From the NCBI RefSeq assembly GCF_019511445.1, contig NZ_JAEUAN010000002.1:62001-126000 (forward strand): 64,000 bases of DNA, given 5' to 3'. The number at the start of each line of letters is the position of its first letter. Position 1 is the first letter of the stretch. This stretch comes from Aliirhizobium wenxiniae. GTDB taxonomy: Bacteria > Pseudomonadota > Alphaproteobacteria > Rhizobiales > Rhizobiaceae. Under the pieces are notes generated by a model, which searched no databases, was not told the origin of the DNA, and saw nothing but the letters and a program-made list of their open reading frames with translations. A program made the position numbers and the translations under genes. Shown piece by piece: positions 56,659-64,000 of this stretch.

Positions 56659-58428
56659 ATGGCACGTACAGAAAAGAAAAAAGACGTCGTCCTCGTCGGC
56701 TTCGGCTGGACCGGCGCGATCATGGGCATCGAGCTTGCCAATGAAGGCCTCGAGGTTCTGGCGTTGGAACGCGGCCACGATCAGGATACGGTTCCGAACT
56801 TCCAGTACCCCGAAATGATCGACGAGCTGAAATACGGCATCCGTTACGGCATGATGGAAAAGCCGGCCAACACGACGGTCACCATCCGCCGTTCGCTGGA
56901 TGAAGAGGCACTGCCCTATCGCAGCCTCGGCACCTTCCTGCTCGGCACCGGCGTCGGTGGCGCCGGCACGCACTGGAACGGCCTGAACTGGCGTCCGATG
57001 CAGTCGGAATACAAACTCAAGTCCTATATCACCGAAAAGTTCGGCGCAGGCGTCATGACGGAAGACATGACGATCCAGGACTACCCGATGACCTACGAGG
57101 AGCTCGAGCCGCATTTCGACCGGTTCGAAAAGGTCGCCGGCATTTCCGGTACCGCCGGCAATGTCAACGGCAAGATCATAGAGGGCGGCAACCCGTTCGA
57201 GGCGCCGCGCTCGGATGAATACCCGATGCCGGCCATGCCTTCGACCTGGGATGGCGTAAAGTTCCGCGACGCCGCCAAGGCTGCCGGTTACCACCCGTTC
57301 CCGTCGCCGGGCGGCATTGCCTCCAAGGACTACAAGAACGAATACAACATGCAGATGGGCCCGTGTAACCACTGTGGTTTCTGCGAGCGTTACGGCTGCT
57401 ACAACTATTCGAAATCTTCCCCGCAAACGGCCATCATCGATGCTCTGAAGCGCAAGAAGAATTTCGAATACCGCGTCAATTCGGAAGTGCTGCGCGTCGA
57501 AAAGTCGACCGACGGCAAGACCGTCACCGGCGTCACCTATTTCGACCACAAGACCGGCGAAGAAGTTTTCCAGCCTGCCGACCTCGTCATCCTGACGGCG
57601 TTTGCACTGAACAACGTTCACCTGATGCTCGTTTCGGGCATCGGCCAGCCTTACGACCCCAACACCAATGAAGGCGTCGTCGGCCGTAACTACGCCTACC
57701 AGATCACCGGTGGCTACACGCTGTTCTTCAAGGACGAGAACTTCAACCCGTTCATCGGTACCGGTGCCAACGGCTTCTGCATCGACGACTTCGGTATCGA
57801 CAATATCGACTTCGCCAAGGAAGGTTTTATCGGCGGCGCCTACTGGCGTGCGGGCCAGACCAATGGTCAGCCCGGCCACACGATGCCGCTGCCTGCAGGC
57901 ACGCCCTCCTGGGGTGCGGGCTGGAAGAAGGGCATCGGCGAGTGGTACGGCCATGCGATGTCGATCGGCGCCCACGGCTCCGTCATGTCCTATCGCGGCC
58001 ACTATCTCGACCTCGACCCGACCTACAAGGACCGCCACGACCGTCCGATGCTGCGCATGACCTATAACTGGCATCCGAACGAGATCCGCCAGACGCAGTT
58101 CATGAAGCAGAAGATGGAACCGGTCGCCAAGTCGATGAACCCGACGACGATGCAGGAAGGTTTCAAGAAGGAAGGCGCCATGTTCGACGTCCGTCCTTAC
58201 CAGACCACTCACAACACCGGCGGCACGGTGACCGGCGACGATCCGAAGACTTCGGTTCTGAACCGTTACCTGCAGTCCTGGGATTGCCATAACCTCTTCG
58301 TCATGGGGGCAAATACCTTCCCGCAGAACACCCAGTACAACCCGACCGGCATGGTCGGTGGCCTCGCCTACTGGGCGGCAGAACATATCCGCAAGGATTA
58401 CCTGCCCAATCCGCGTCCGCTGGTGTGA
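56659..58428 (+). CDS. GMC-family flavoprotein subunit of membrane sugar dehydrogenase
   Basis: A 589-residue GMC oxidoreductase. The FAD-binding VVLVGFGWTGAIMGIELANEG begins the protein; GTGVGGAGTHWNGLNWR and a Cys-rich NHCGFCERYGCYNYSK segment (3Fe-4S cluster ligands in this family) follow. Near the C-terminus are TTHNTGGTVTGDDP and MGANTFPQNTQYNPTG. No signal of its own: it is exported with the Tat gamma subunit. Possible substrates are gluconate, sorbitol, fructose or glucosides (as in glucoside 3-dehydrogenase). The ATG at 56659 begins the family sequence. Confidence 0.93.
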   Translation: MARTEKKKDVVLVGFGWTGAIMGIELANEGLEVLALERGHDQDTVPNFQYPEMIDELKYGIRYGMMEKPANTTVTIRRSLDEEALPYRSLGTFLLGTGVGGAGTHWNGLNWRPMQSEYKLKSYITEKFGAGVMTEDMTIQDYPMTYEELEPHFDRFEKVAGISGTAGNVNGKIIEGGNPFEAPRSDEYPMPAMPSTWDGVKFRDAAKAAGYHPFPSPGGIASKDYKNEYNMQMGPCNHCGFCERYGCYNYSKSSPQTAIIDALKRKKNFEYRVNSEVLRVEKSTDGKTVTGVTYFDHKTGEEVFQPADLVILTAFALNNVHLMLVSGIGQPYDPNTNEGVVGRNYAYQITGGYTLFFKDENFNPFIGTGANGFCIDDFGIDNIDFAKEGFIGGAYWRAGQTNGQPGHTMPLPAGTPSWGAGWKKGIGEWYGHAMSIGAHGSVMSYRGHYLDLDPTYKDRHDRPMLRMTYNWHPNEIRQTQFMKQKMEPVAKSMNPTTMQEGFKKEGAMFDVRPYQTTHNTGGTVTGDDPKTSVLNRYLQSWDCHNLFVMGANTFPQNTQYNPTGMVGGLAYWAAEHIRKDYLPNPRPLV

Positions 58429-58439
58429 GGAGAGACACG

Positions 58440-59759
58440 ATGAAAAAACTTATTCGCGTTCTCGGCGTCCTCGTCGTTCTGGGCATCGTCGCCCTTCTCG
58501 CCTTCATCTTCGTGCCGGTGCAGCGTACCGGCCCGGTCACCCAGCTCGCTGCAGACTTCAAGCCGGCCGAAGGTCAGGGTGAATATGTCATGCATGCAGG
58601 CGACTGCATGGCCTGTCACACGTCGGAGGGCGGCAAGCCTTTTGCCGGTGGCCGCGCCATCGAAAGCCCGATGGGCACGATCTGGACCACCAACATTACC
58701 CCGGACAAAGAAACCGGCATCGGTAGCTGGTCGCTCGACGATTTTCGCGCGGCTCTCTACGATGGCGTAACCCCGAACGGCACGCATCTCTATCCGGCCA
58801 TGCCGTATGAGAACTACCGCAAGATGTCGGAAGAGGACATCGTCGCCCTCTACGACTACTTCATGCATCAGGTCGAACCGGTGTCGAACAAGGTCGAGGA
58901 AACCAAGCTCGCCTTCCCGTTCAACATGCGCTTCGGCCTGCGTGCCTGGAACTGGCTTGCCGCCAGCTATCCGGCCGGTTTCAAGCCGGTGCAGGGCGAG
59001 GACGAACAGTTCAACCGTGGCAAGTATCTCGTTGAAGGCGCTGGCCACTGCGCCGCCTGCCACAGCCCGCGCAACCTGTTTATGGCACAGGACGGCATCG
59101 ACGACACGTCGAACGCCTTCCTGACCGGTGGCGAAATCGACGGTTATACCGCGCCTGACCTTCGTGGTCCGGAAAGCGGCCCGCAGAAATGGACCACCGA
59201 GCAGACCGCGGCCTATCTGGCGACTGCCCGCAACGCCCATTCCTCGGCAACCGGCGAAATGATGCTGGTCGTGCGTGACTCGCTGCAGTACATGACCCAC
59301 GAGGACAACATGGCGATCGCCGCCTACCTCAAGAAGATCGGCACTGCTCCGGCAAATGCGTCGGCCGCGGCCGCAAAGCCCGAGGTTACCGAGACGGAAA
59401 AGCTGCTGACGGACGCCAAGCCCGATATGCCGCTCGGCCCCCGCCTCTATCTCGATAACTGTGCGGCCTGCCACATCGTCAACGGCAATGGCGCCGGCGA
59501 GACCTTCCCTGAACTCGACGGCAACTCGCTCGTCACCGCCAAGTCGCCCAAGGGCCTGATCAGCGTCATCCTCCACGGCGCGGAACTGCCGTCGACGGCT
59601 GACCGTCCGATGAAGCTGCGCATGCAGGGCTACGACAACCGCCTGTCCGACGAAGAGGTCGCAACGCTTGCCACCTTCCTGCGTGAAGGCTGGCACAACA
59701 AGGCACCGGGCGTCTCGGCTGCCGAGGTGAAGGCCGTCCGCGATCTCGCGGCGCATTAA
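58440..59759 (+). CDS. Triheme cytochrome c subunit of membrane sugar dehydrogenase
   Basis: A 439-residue membrane-anchored cytochrome c with an N-terminal helix (LGVLVVLGIVALLAFIF) and three heme sites: CMACH near residue 56, CAACH near 204 and CAACH near 341. It takes electrons from the flavoprotein and passes them to ubiquinone or terminal oxidase. Axial Met candidates follow each site. GGAGAG precedes the ATG at 58440, 11 bp after the flavoprotein stop. The operon ends with a strong hairpin. Confidence 0.94.
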   Translation: MKKLIRVLGVLVVLGIVALLAFIFVPVQRTGPVTQLAADFKPAEGQGEYVMHAGDCMACHTSEGGKPFAGGRAIESPMGTIWTTNITPDKETGIGSWSLDDFRAALYDGVTPNGTHLYPAMPYENYRKMSEEDIVALYDYFMHQVEPVSNKVEETKLAFPFNMRFGLRAWNWLAASYPAGFKPVQGEDEQFNRGKYLVEGAGHCAACHSPRNLFMAQDGIDDTSNAFLTGGEIDGYTAPDLRGPESGPQKWTTEQTAAYLATARNAHSSATGEMMLVVRDSLQYMTHEDNMAIAAYLKKIGTAPANASAAAAKPEVTETEKLLTDAKPDMPLGPRLYLDNCAACHIVNGNGAGETFPELDGNSLVTAKSPKGLISVILHGAELPSTADRPMKLRMQGYDNRLSDEEVATLATFLREGWHNKAPGVSAAEVKAVRDLAAH

Positions 59760-59768
59760 CGAACACTC

Positions 59769-59800
59769 GGCTCCGCCATCGATCGATGGCGGAGCCTTTT
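59769..59800 (+). terminator. Terminator of the sugar dehydrogenase operon
   Basis: Perfect 14-bp arms GGCTCCGCCATCGA and TCGATGGCGGAGCC, followed by TTTT. Confidence 0.9.
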
Positions 59801-59819
59801 CGGTTCATCCGCCACCATC

Positions 59820-59835
59820 TGGAGTTTAAACTCCA
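59820..59835. promoter_or_regulatory. Perfect 16-bp palindrome upstream of the HD-GYP gene
   Basis: TGGAGTTTAAACTCCA. Two further palindromic stretches lie closer to the gene: AAGCCGCGGCTT (59926-59937) and TCACC-n6-GGTGA (59937-59952). The group suggests regulator sites; identity unknown. Confidence 0.4.
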
Positions 59836-60006
59836 CTAGAGGCGAAACCGTTGAATGAAAATCACGCCCGGAACCGCTTGATCATCGCCGCTTCTGCAGA
59901 AAAATTCGCGGCACGACGAAAAATAAAGCCGCGGCTTCACCCAAATAGGTGATTTATTCATTCTCGATAGCGCCAAATATCCTCACAATTCGAGGAATTG
60001 AGTGGC

Positions 60007-60930
60007 GTGATACTTCGACTACCGAAAAATCTTGTCCAGCCCGGCCTTTTTATAGAGACGGTCGAATGCCCGAGCAGTGAATTCTCCCGGCGACGCTTCA
60101 TGATTGAAACAGAGGAGGATGTGAGGGCGATCCTGCTTTCCTCCGCCGTCGATATTCTCGTCAGCCGGCAAAAGAGCCGCATAGACGCGACGGCTCTTCT
60201 TGAACGCGCGCCGCCACGTTACGCAAAACTCGCTTCCCTCGACAAATCCCCTGCGACCGAGACAGACAAGGCGCTCGACGATGCCGTGACGACAATGCGT
60301 CACGGGCTGGCAAACATGGTGTCCGGCAGGGTCGATATGGAGCAAATCACGCAATCGGCTGCTTCTGCACGCAGGGCGGTAGAGGCGGCACCAGACCTGT
60401 TCATGCAGGTCACCCGCCTGAAAACTAAGGACAAGGGGACTTACCTCCACTCCGTTTCCGTCGCCGGTCTGATGGCGCAGATGGCAGTCCTGCTGGAATT
60501 CGACGAAGACGTCATCGACGAGATCGGCCGCGCGGGTATCCTCCATGATCTCGGAAAACTGCTCATTCCCAACGCCATTCTCAACAAGCCGGGAGAGCTG
60601 AATGCTGCCGAGAAACGCATGATCCGCAGCCATCCGGAGATCGGCTACCGACACATGAAAAAACTCGGCGGCGTCTCCAACCTCATCCTTGATGTCTGCC
60701 GCCTGCATCACGAAACGCTCGATGGCAGCGGTTATCCGCTTGGCCTCAAGGCCGAGCAGATCGGCACGGCCGTTCGCATCTGCACCGTCTGCGATGTCTT
60801 CGATGCGCTGACCACCGTGCGCCCTTACAAGAAGGCCTGGTCCACGTCCGAAGCGCTGACCTGGATGTATGACAAGCCAAATCTCTTCGACCGCAAGCTC
60901 GTCCTGCGATTGGGCTCGATGTTCCCCTGA
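60007..60930 (+). CDS. HD-GYP c-di-GMP phosphodiesterase
   Basis: A 307-residue protein. An N-terminal DUF3391-like segment (RLPKNLVQPGLFIETVECP) is followed by the HD-GYP domain: HDLGK with His180-Asp181, IRSHPEIGYRHMK, HHETLDGSGYP and RICTVCDVFDALTTVRPYK. All metal ligands and the GYP triplet are present, so it should hydrolyse c-di-GMP. The start is GTG at 60007 (AGGA ten bases upstream); a TTG nine bases earlier sits too close to that AGGA. Confidence 0.92.
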   Translation: MILRLPKNLVQPGLFIETVECPSSEFSRRRFMIETEEDVRAILLSSAVDILVSRQKSRIDATALLERAPPRYAKLASLDKSPATETDKALDDAVTTMRHGLANMVSGRVDMEQITQSAASARRAVEAAPDLFMQVTRLKTKDKGTYLHSVSVAGLMAQMAVLLEFDEDVIDEIGRAGILHDLGKLLIPNAILNKPGELNAAEKRMIRSHPEIGYRHMKKLGGVSNLILDVCRLHHETLDGSGYPLGLKAEQIGTAVRICTVCDVFDALTTVRPYKKAWSTSEALTWMYDKPNLFDRKLVLRLGSMFP

Positions 60931-61033
60931 ACGCGCATTCAGTGTGAATAGCTGTCAATTCACGTGAATTTCAACGGAAGTTGAGTTGCAGCCTTGCGCC
61001 CGACAATGGAAGAGGCGTGGCCCCTTTATCCAG

Positions 61034-61435
61034 ATGGACAAAATCATGCTGCAGAACCTCGATAAATCCCAGCCCTATTTCCTCAGCCTCCTGCGCGCCG
61101 TTTCGGCCCTCGTGCTGTTCAGCTACGGCACGCAGAAGATCCTTCATTTTCCCGTTACCGAAAAAGTTCCCGCAATCGGCTCGCTTTCCTGGACCGCAGG
61201 CCTTCTCGAGCTGGTACTCGGCTTCTGCGTCCTGATCGGCTTCAAGACGCGTTATGCGGCTTTCGTCCTTTCCGGCCTGATGGCATTCGCCTATTTCATC
61301 GGCCATTTCCCGCGCGGTTTTTATCCGTCCCTGAATGGCGGCGTAGCCTCCATCCTGTTCTGCTTCATCTTCCTCTACATCTTCGCCGCCGGCCCCGGCC
61401 CGGTCAGCGTCGATGCCAAGATGAAGAGCAAGTAA
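61034..61435 (+). CDS. DoxX-family membrane protein
   Basis: About 133 residues with four membrane helices: LLRAVSALVLFSYGTQKILHF, SLSWTAGLLELVLGFCVLIGF, YAAFVLSGLMAFAYFIGHFPRGFYPSLNGG and SILFCFIFLYIFAAGPGP. This is the DoxX/DoxD fold. Possible roles include redox or thiosulfate:quinone-related functions; unspecified here. Start uncertain: ATG at 61034 or 61049. Confidence 0.87.
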   Translation: MDKIMLQNLDKSQPYFLSLLRAVSALVLFSYGTQKILHFPVTEKVPAIGSLSWTAGLLELVLGFCVLIGFKTRYAAFVLSGLMAFAYFIGHFPRGFYPSLNGGVASILFCFIFLYIFAAGPGPVSVDAKMKSK

Positions 61436-61443
61436 GAAAATCC

Positions 61444-61473
61444 AAAAGGCTGAGGTAATCCCCTCAGCCTTTT
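61444..61473. terminator. Bidirectional terminator between doxX and ABC-F genes
   Basis: AAAAGGCTGAGG and CCTCAGCCTTTT around TAATCC; overlaps the 3' end of the minus-strand ABC-F gene (stop at 61464). Confidence 0.8.
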
Positions 61474-63059
61474 GTCCCCGCGCGCAATTCCAGCCTGCGT
61501 GTGATGCCGATCGCATCCAGAAACACCTCGTCATGGCTGATGACCAAGAGCGCTCCGTCATAAGCCGAAAGTCCACGCTCCACGGTCGCAACCGAGTCGA
61601 GATCCAGATGATTGGTCGGCTCATCCAGAATGAGCAATGGCGGGGGATTTTTACCGCCGAGCACGCAGGCCAACCCCGCCCTCAGCATCTGCCCGCCGGA
61701 AAGCGTCGACACCGGCTGCAAGGCGGCATCGGCGCGGAACATGAAGCGCGCCAAAGCCGACCGACACGTATTCTCGTCGGCCGCCGGATTGAGGCGGCGG
61801 AAATTATCCCGGATCGTCGCTCCCGTGTCGAGCAGGCTCACGGTCTGATCAAGCAATGCATAATCCGTGAAGATGGACACCATGCCATCGGATGGCGCAA
61901 TCGCACCTGTAAGCGCGCGGATCAGCGTCGTCTTGCCGGAGCCGTTGGCCCCGACGATGGCAACCCGCTCCGGCCCGACCAGATCGAAAGAGATGTCCGA
62001 CAGAACAGGCGGCCCCTCGCCATAACCGACGCTCACATGATCGAGCCGCAAGACGGTCTTGGCCGCAGGAAGCCCGGTCGAAGCGATATGCGCCGAAAAC
62101 GGCTGCAGGATCTCGATCCTCTGCCGCGCTTCCGTTATCGCTTCCGATGCCTGCTGCTTGCGCCGCGCCGCCAGCCGGGCATTCTCGCCGCTGGTAACCT
62201 CACTTTGCATCTTCAATCCGCCCGCCACGATGCGCGGCATGTCACCCCGATCAGCCTTGCGCTTGCCGGCACGATCCCCCCGCGCCTTGCGTTCCGCCTG
62301 AACCTGGGCGGTGCGAGCGATCTCGTCGAATGTCTTTTCCGCATCCGCCAGATCATGCTCGGCGGCCGCCAGTTCCAGCGCCCTGCGCTCCTGAAAACGG
62401 CTCCAGTTACCACCGTAGCGCCTGGCCCCGAGCGTCGTCAGTTCAATGATCGCATCCATGCTGTCGAGAAGCTCGCGATCATGGCTGACCACGATCGCAC
62501 CTGCCTTCCAGCGCGACAGAAGATCGATAACGGCATTACGCCCGTCCCTGTCGAGATTGTTGGTCGGCTCGTCCAGCAGCAGAAAATCCGGCTCGCGAAA
62601 GATGAGCGCGGCAAGCCCCGCCCGAGTGCGCTGCCCGCCGGAAAGGGATGAGAGATGCGTCTCCGGCCCCGCATCGAGACCGACACCGGAAAGTGCCGAG
62701 GCAATACGCTCCTCGACGAGCCAATCGACGATCCCGATCTCATCAACCGTCGCGTCACCGGCAACTGCCTTTTTCAATAGCGCAAGATCAGCCCGAGCGT
62801 CGAAGAGATCAGCGATCGTCTGCTGGCCATCGACCTGCACGCTCTGGCGCATCATGCCGATGCTGCCATGAACGGAAATGGAGCCGGTCTGCGGCAGAAT
62901 ATGCCCGGCGATAAGCTTCAGCATCGTCGTCTTGCCGACGCCATTGCGGCCGACAAGCCCGGCGCGCTCAGTTGAGAAACTCAGATCGACATTGGAGAAA
63001 AGAGTGCGGCCGTCAGGCGTGGACCACGAAAGATTGGAAAGTGTGATGGAAGCAGGCAT
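61464..63059 (-). CDS. ABC-F family ATPase
   Basis: A 531-residue soluble protein with two ABC domains: GRNGVGKTTM...LSGGQRTRAGLAAL...LLLDEPTNNLD and GANGSGKTTL...LSGGQMLRAGLACV...LLILDEPTNHLD. A charged linker (about residues 230-310) lies between, matching the P-site tRNA-interaction motif. No membrane domains. ABC-F proteins act on ribosomes, as translation factors or antibiotic protection proteins. The ATG at 63059 has AGGGAAA upstream. Confidence 0.93.
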   Translation of the reverse strand: MPASITLSNLSWSTPDGRTLFSNVDLSFSTERAGLVGRNGVGKTTMLKLIAGHILPQTGSISVHGSIGMMRQSVQVDGQQTIADLFDARADLALLKKAVAGDATVDEIGIVDWLVEERIASALSGVGLDAGPETHLSSLSGGQRTRAGLAALIFREPDFLLLDEPTNNLDRDGRNAVIDLLSRWKAGAIVVSHDRELLDSMDAIIELTTLGARRYGGNWSRFQERRALELAAAEHDLADAEKTFDEIARTAQVQAERKARGDRAGKRKADRGDMPRIVAGGLKMQSEVTSGENARLAARRKQQASEAITEARQRIEILQPFSAHIASTGLPAAKTVLRLDHVSVGYGEGPPVLSDISFDLVGPERVAIVGANGSGKTTLIRALTGAIAPSDGMVSIFTDYALLDQTVSLLDTGATIRDNFRRLNPAADENTCRSALARFMFRADAALQPVSTLSGGQMLRAGLACVLGGKNPPPLLILDEPTNHLDLDSVATVERGLSAYDGALLVISHDEVFLDAIGITRRLELRAGTKG

Positions 63060-63230
63060 GGATATGATTTCCCTGGATTGCAAGGCAAAGCGGCGTTGCG
63101 ATCGAGATGAAATCCATTGCGGCACACATCCTGTTGGTATTGCGGACGATCCGTGATCTATCGGCCGAAACCGACCAAAGCAAGGCGAATGGCAGAACCG
63201 GCAAGTCCTACCATCCGTGTCACACTGACC

Positions 63231-64000
63231 TTAAAGCTTGACCCAGGCGCCATTCCGTTTCGAAGACGCGACGCAGGCTTCCACGAAAGCGACGCCCTTC
63301 ACCCCGTCATCAACGGTCGGATAGATCACCGCCTTGTCGAGCTTCGCACCCTTCTTCTTCGCGTGAATGGCGCGCGCAGCCTCCGTGTAGATCGTCGCGA
63401 AGGCTTCCAGATAGCCTTCAGGATGGCCCGACGGGATGCGCGAGACGCGCCCTGCCGCAGCCCCCGCTCCGGCGCCGTTGCGGGTGATCAGCCGCTTCTG
63501 CTCACCGAACGGCGTGAACCACAGATAGTTCGGGTTCTCCTGGCTCCACTCCAGCCCGCCCTTTTCGCCATAGACGCGCAGTTTCAGCCCATTCTCGTTG
63601 CCCGGTGCGACTTGGCTGCACCAGAGCATACCCTTGGCGCCTTCGGCAAACCGCAGCATCACATGCGCATTGTCATCCAATCTCCGGCCCGGCACGAAAC
63701 TGTCGAGATCGGCCGCAAGGCTCTCCAGGGTCAGACCGGTAACGAAGGAAGCGAGGTTATAGGCATGGGTGCCGATATCGCCCGTCGAGCCGCCGGCACC
63801 GGATTGCGCCGGGTCGGTGCGCCATACCGCCTGTTTGGCACCAGTCTGCTCGGCTGCCTCGGTCAGCCAGTCCTGCGCATACTCCACCTGCACCACGCGC
63901 AGCTTGCCGAGATCGCCATTGGCGATCATCTCGCGCGCCTGCCGCACCATCGGATAACCGGTATAGTTATGCGTCAGGATGAACAGGGCATCGCTTTCAT
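63231..64000 (-). CDS. Gfo/Idh/MocA-family oxidoreductase, N-terminal part missing
   Basis: The frame is open to the window end, giving about 256 residues of a roughly 380-residue protein. The visible part starts ESDALFILTHNYTGYPMVRQ (family motif between Rossmann and C-terminal domains) and includes GGSTGDIGTHAYNLASFVTGL with the catalytic Asp/His. Members oxidise or reduce sugars and inositols with NAD(P). Its substrate may relate to the nearby sugar dehydrogenase, but that is a guess. Confidence 0.9.
   Translation of the reverse strand, partial: ESDALFILTHNYTGYPMVRQAREMIANGDLGKLRVVQVEYAQDWLTEAAEQTGAKQAVWRTDPAQSGAGGSTGDIGTHAYNLASFVTGLTLESLAADLDSFVPGRRLDDNAHVMLRFAEGAKGMLWCSQVAPGNENGLKLRVYGEKGGLEWSQENPNYLWFTPFGEQKRLITRNGAGAGAAAGRVSRIPSGHPEGYLEAFATIYTEAARAIHAKKKGAKLDKAVIYPTVDDGVKGVAFVEACVASSKRNGAWVKL

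Noticed and set aside
56578..58386. 602-codon minus-strand open frame opposite the GMC flavoprotein
   Set aside because: Shadow of the flavoprotein gene; no recognisable motif.

Overview
This window reads as chromosomal DNA of a Rhizobiaceae-type alphaproteobacterium (Rhizobium/Agrobacterium group). The evidence is the glycogen gene order glgC-glgA-pgm-glgX, a soxBDAG sarcosine oxidase operon, a NodN-like MaoC protein, a small aa3-oxidase subunit IV, a GC-rich codon style with frequent ATGA/TGATG start-stop overlaps, and a Rhizobiales-type intergenic palindromic repeat. I see no rRNA, tRNA, CRISPR array, insertion sequence or prophage. Two genes are cut by the window ends: glgC at the left and a Gfo/Idh/MocA oxidoreductase at the right.

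Layout. 1-5.9 kb: glycogen synthesis and debranching (glgC', glgA, pgm, glgX), with a palindromic repeat in front of glgX. 6-14.4 kb: a MaoC/NodN protein, a zinc alcohol dehydrogenase, a small membrane protein, soxBDAG on the minus strand and a quinone-reductase-like MDR. 14.7-20.8 kb: rpsU, a TPR lipoprotein, a luciferase-like monooxygenase, an aa3 oxidase subunit IV, a FeeM-like N-acyl amino acid synthase and a GGDEF-EAL protein. 21-25.8 kb: a TRAP transporter whose Tat-exported binding protein converges on the two membrane genes, a 49-residue membrane peptide and a class I glutamine amidotransferase. 25.8-31.5 kb: LacI and MarR regulators, a creatininase-family enzyme, a Phd/VapC toxin-antitoxin pair, and a His-rich COG0523 metallochaperone with a WD40 partner. 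31.8-37.7 kb: a serine hydrolase, a LysR/SDR/tautomerase group, OmpW behind an FNR-type box, a purine nucleoside permease and a GNAT. 37.8-48 kb: ornithine/lysine decarboxylase with a structured leader, a LysR, a DUF1007/NicO metal pair, small membrane and hypothetical genes, DUF533, KDPG aldolase, a CYTH/CHAD pair and trhO. 48-54 kb: a CHASE4-GGDEF-EAL protein and metNI with two tandem metQ genes. 54-64 kb: beta-glucosidase, a three-subunit membrane sugar dehydrogenase (Tat gamma, GMC flavoprotein, triheme cytochrome c), an HD-GYP phosphodiesterase, DoxX, an ABC-F ATPase and the truncated oxidoreductase.

How the genes fit together. The window mixes carbon storage (glg), oxidative use of methylated amines (sox), periplasmic sugar oxidation feeding the respiratory chain, methionine uptake, polyamine synthesis and metal homeostasis. 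Three separate c-di-GMP turnover genes occur here, and one sits beside a LuxI/FeeM-superfamily enzyme. That pair is the best candidate for a little-described signalling module. The most interesting non-coding signals are the leader of the decarboxylase gene (candidate speF RNA plus a 46-codon leader frame), a terminator whose 3' arm is also the Shine-Dalgarno of the next gene, and a 30-bp palindrome holding a perfect FNR/FixK box before ompW. All calls come from reading the sequence; no database search was run.
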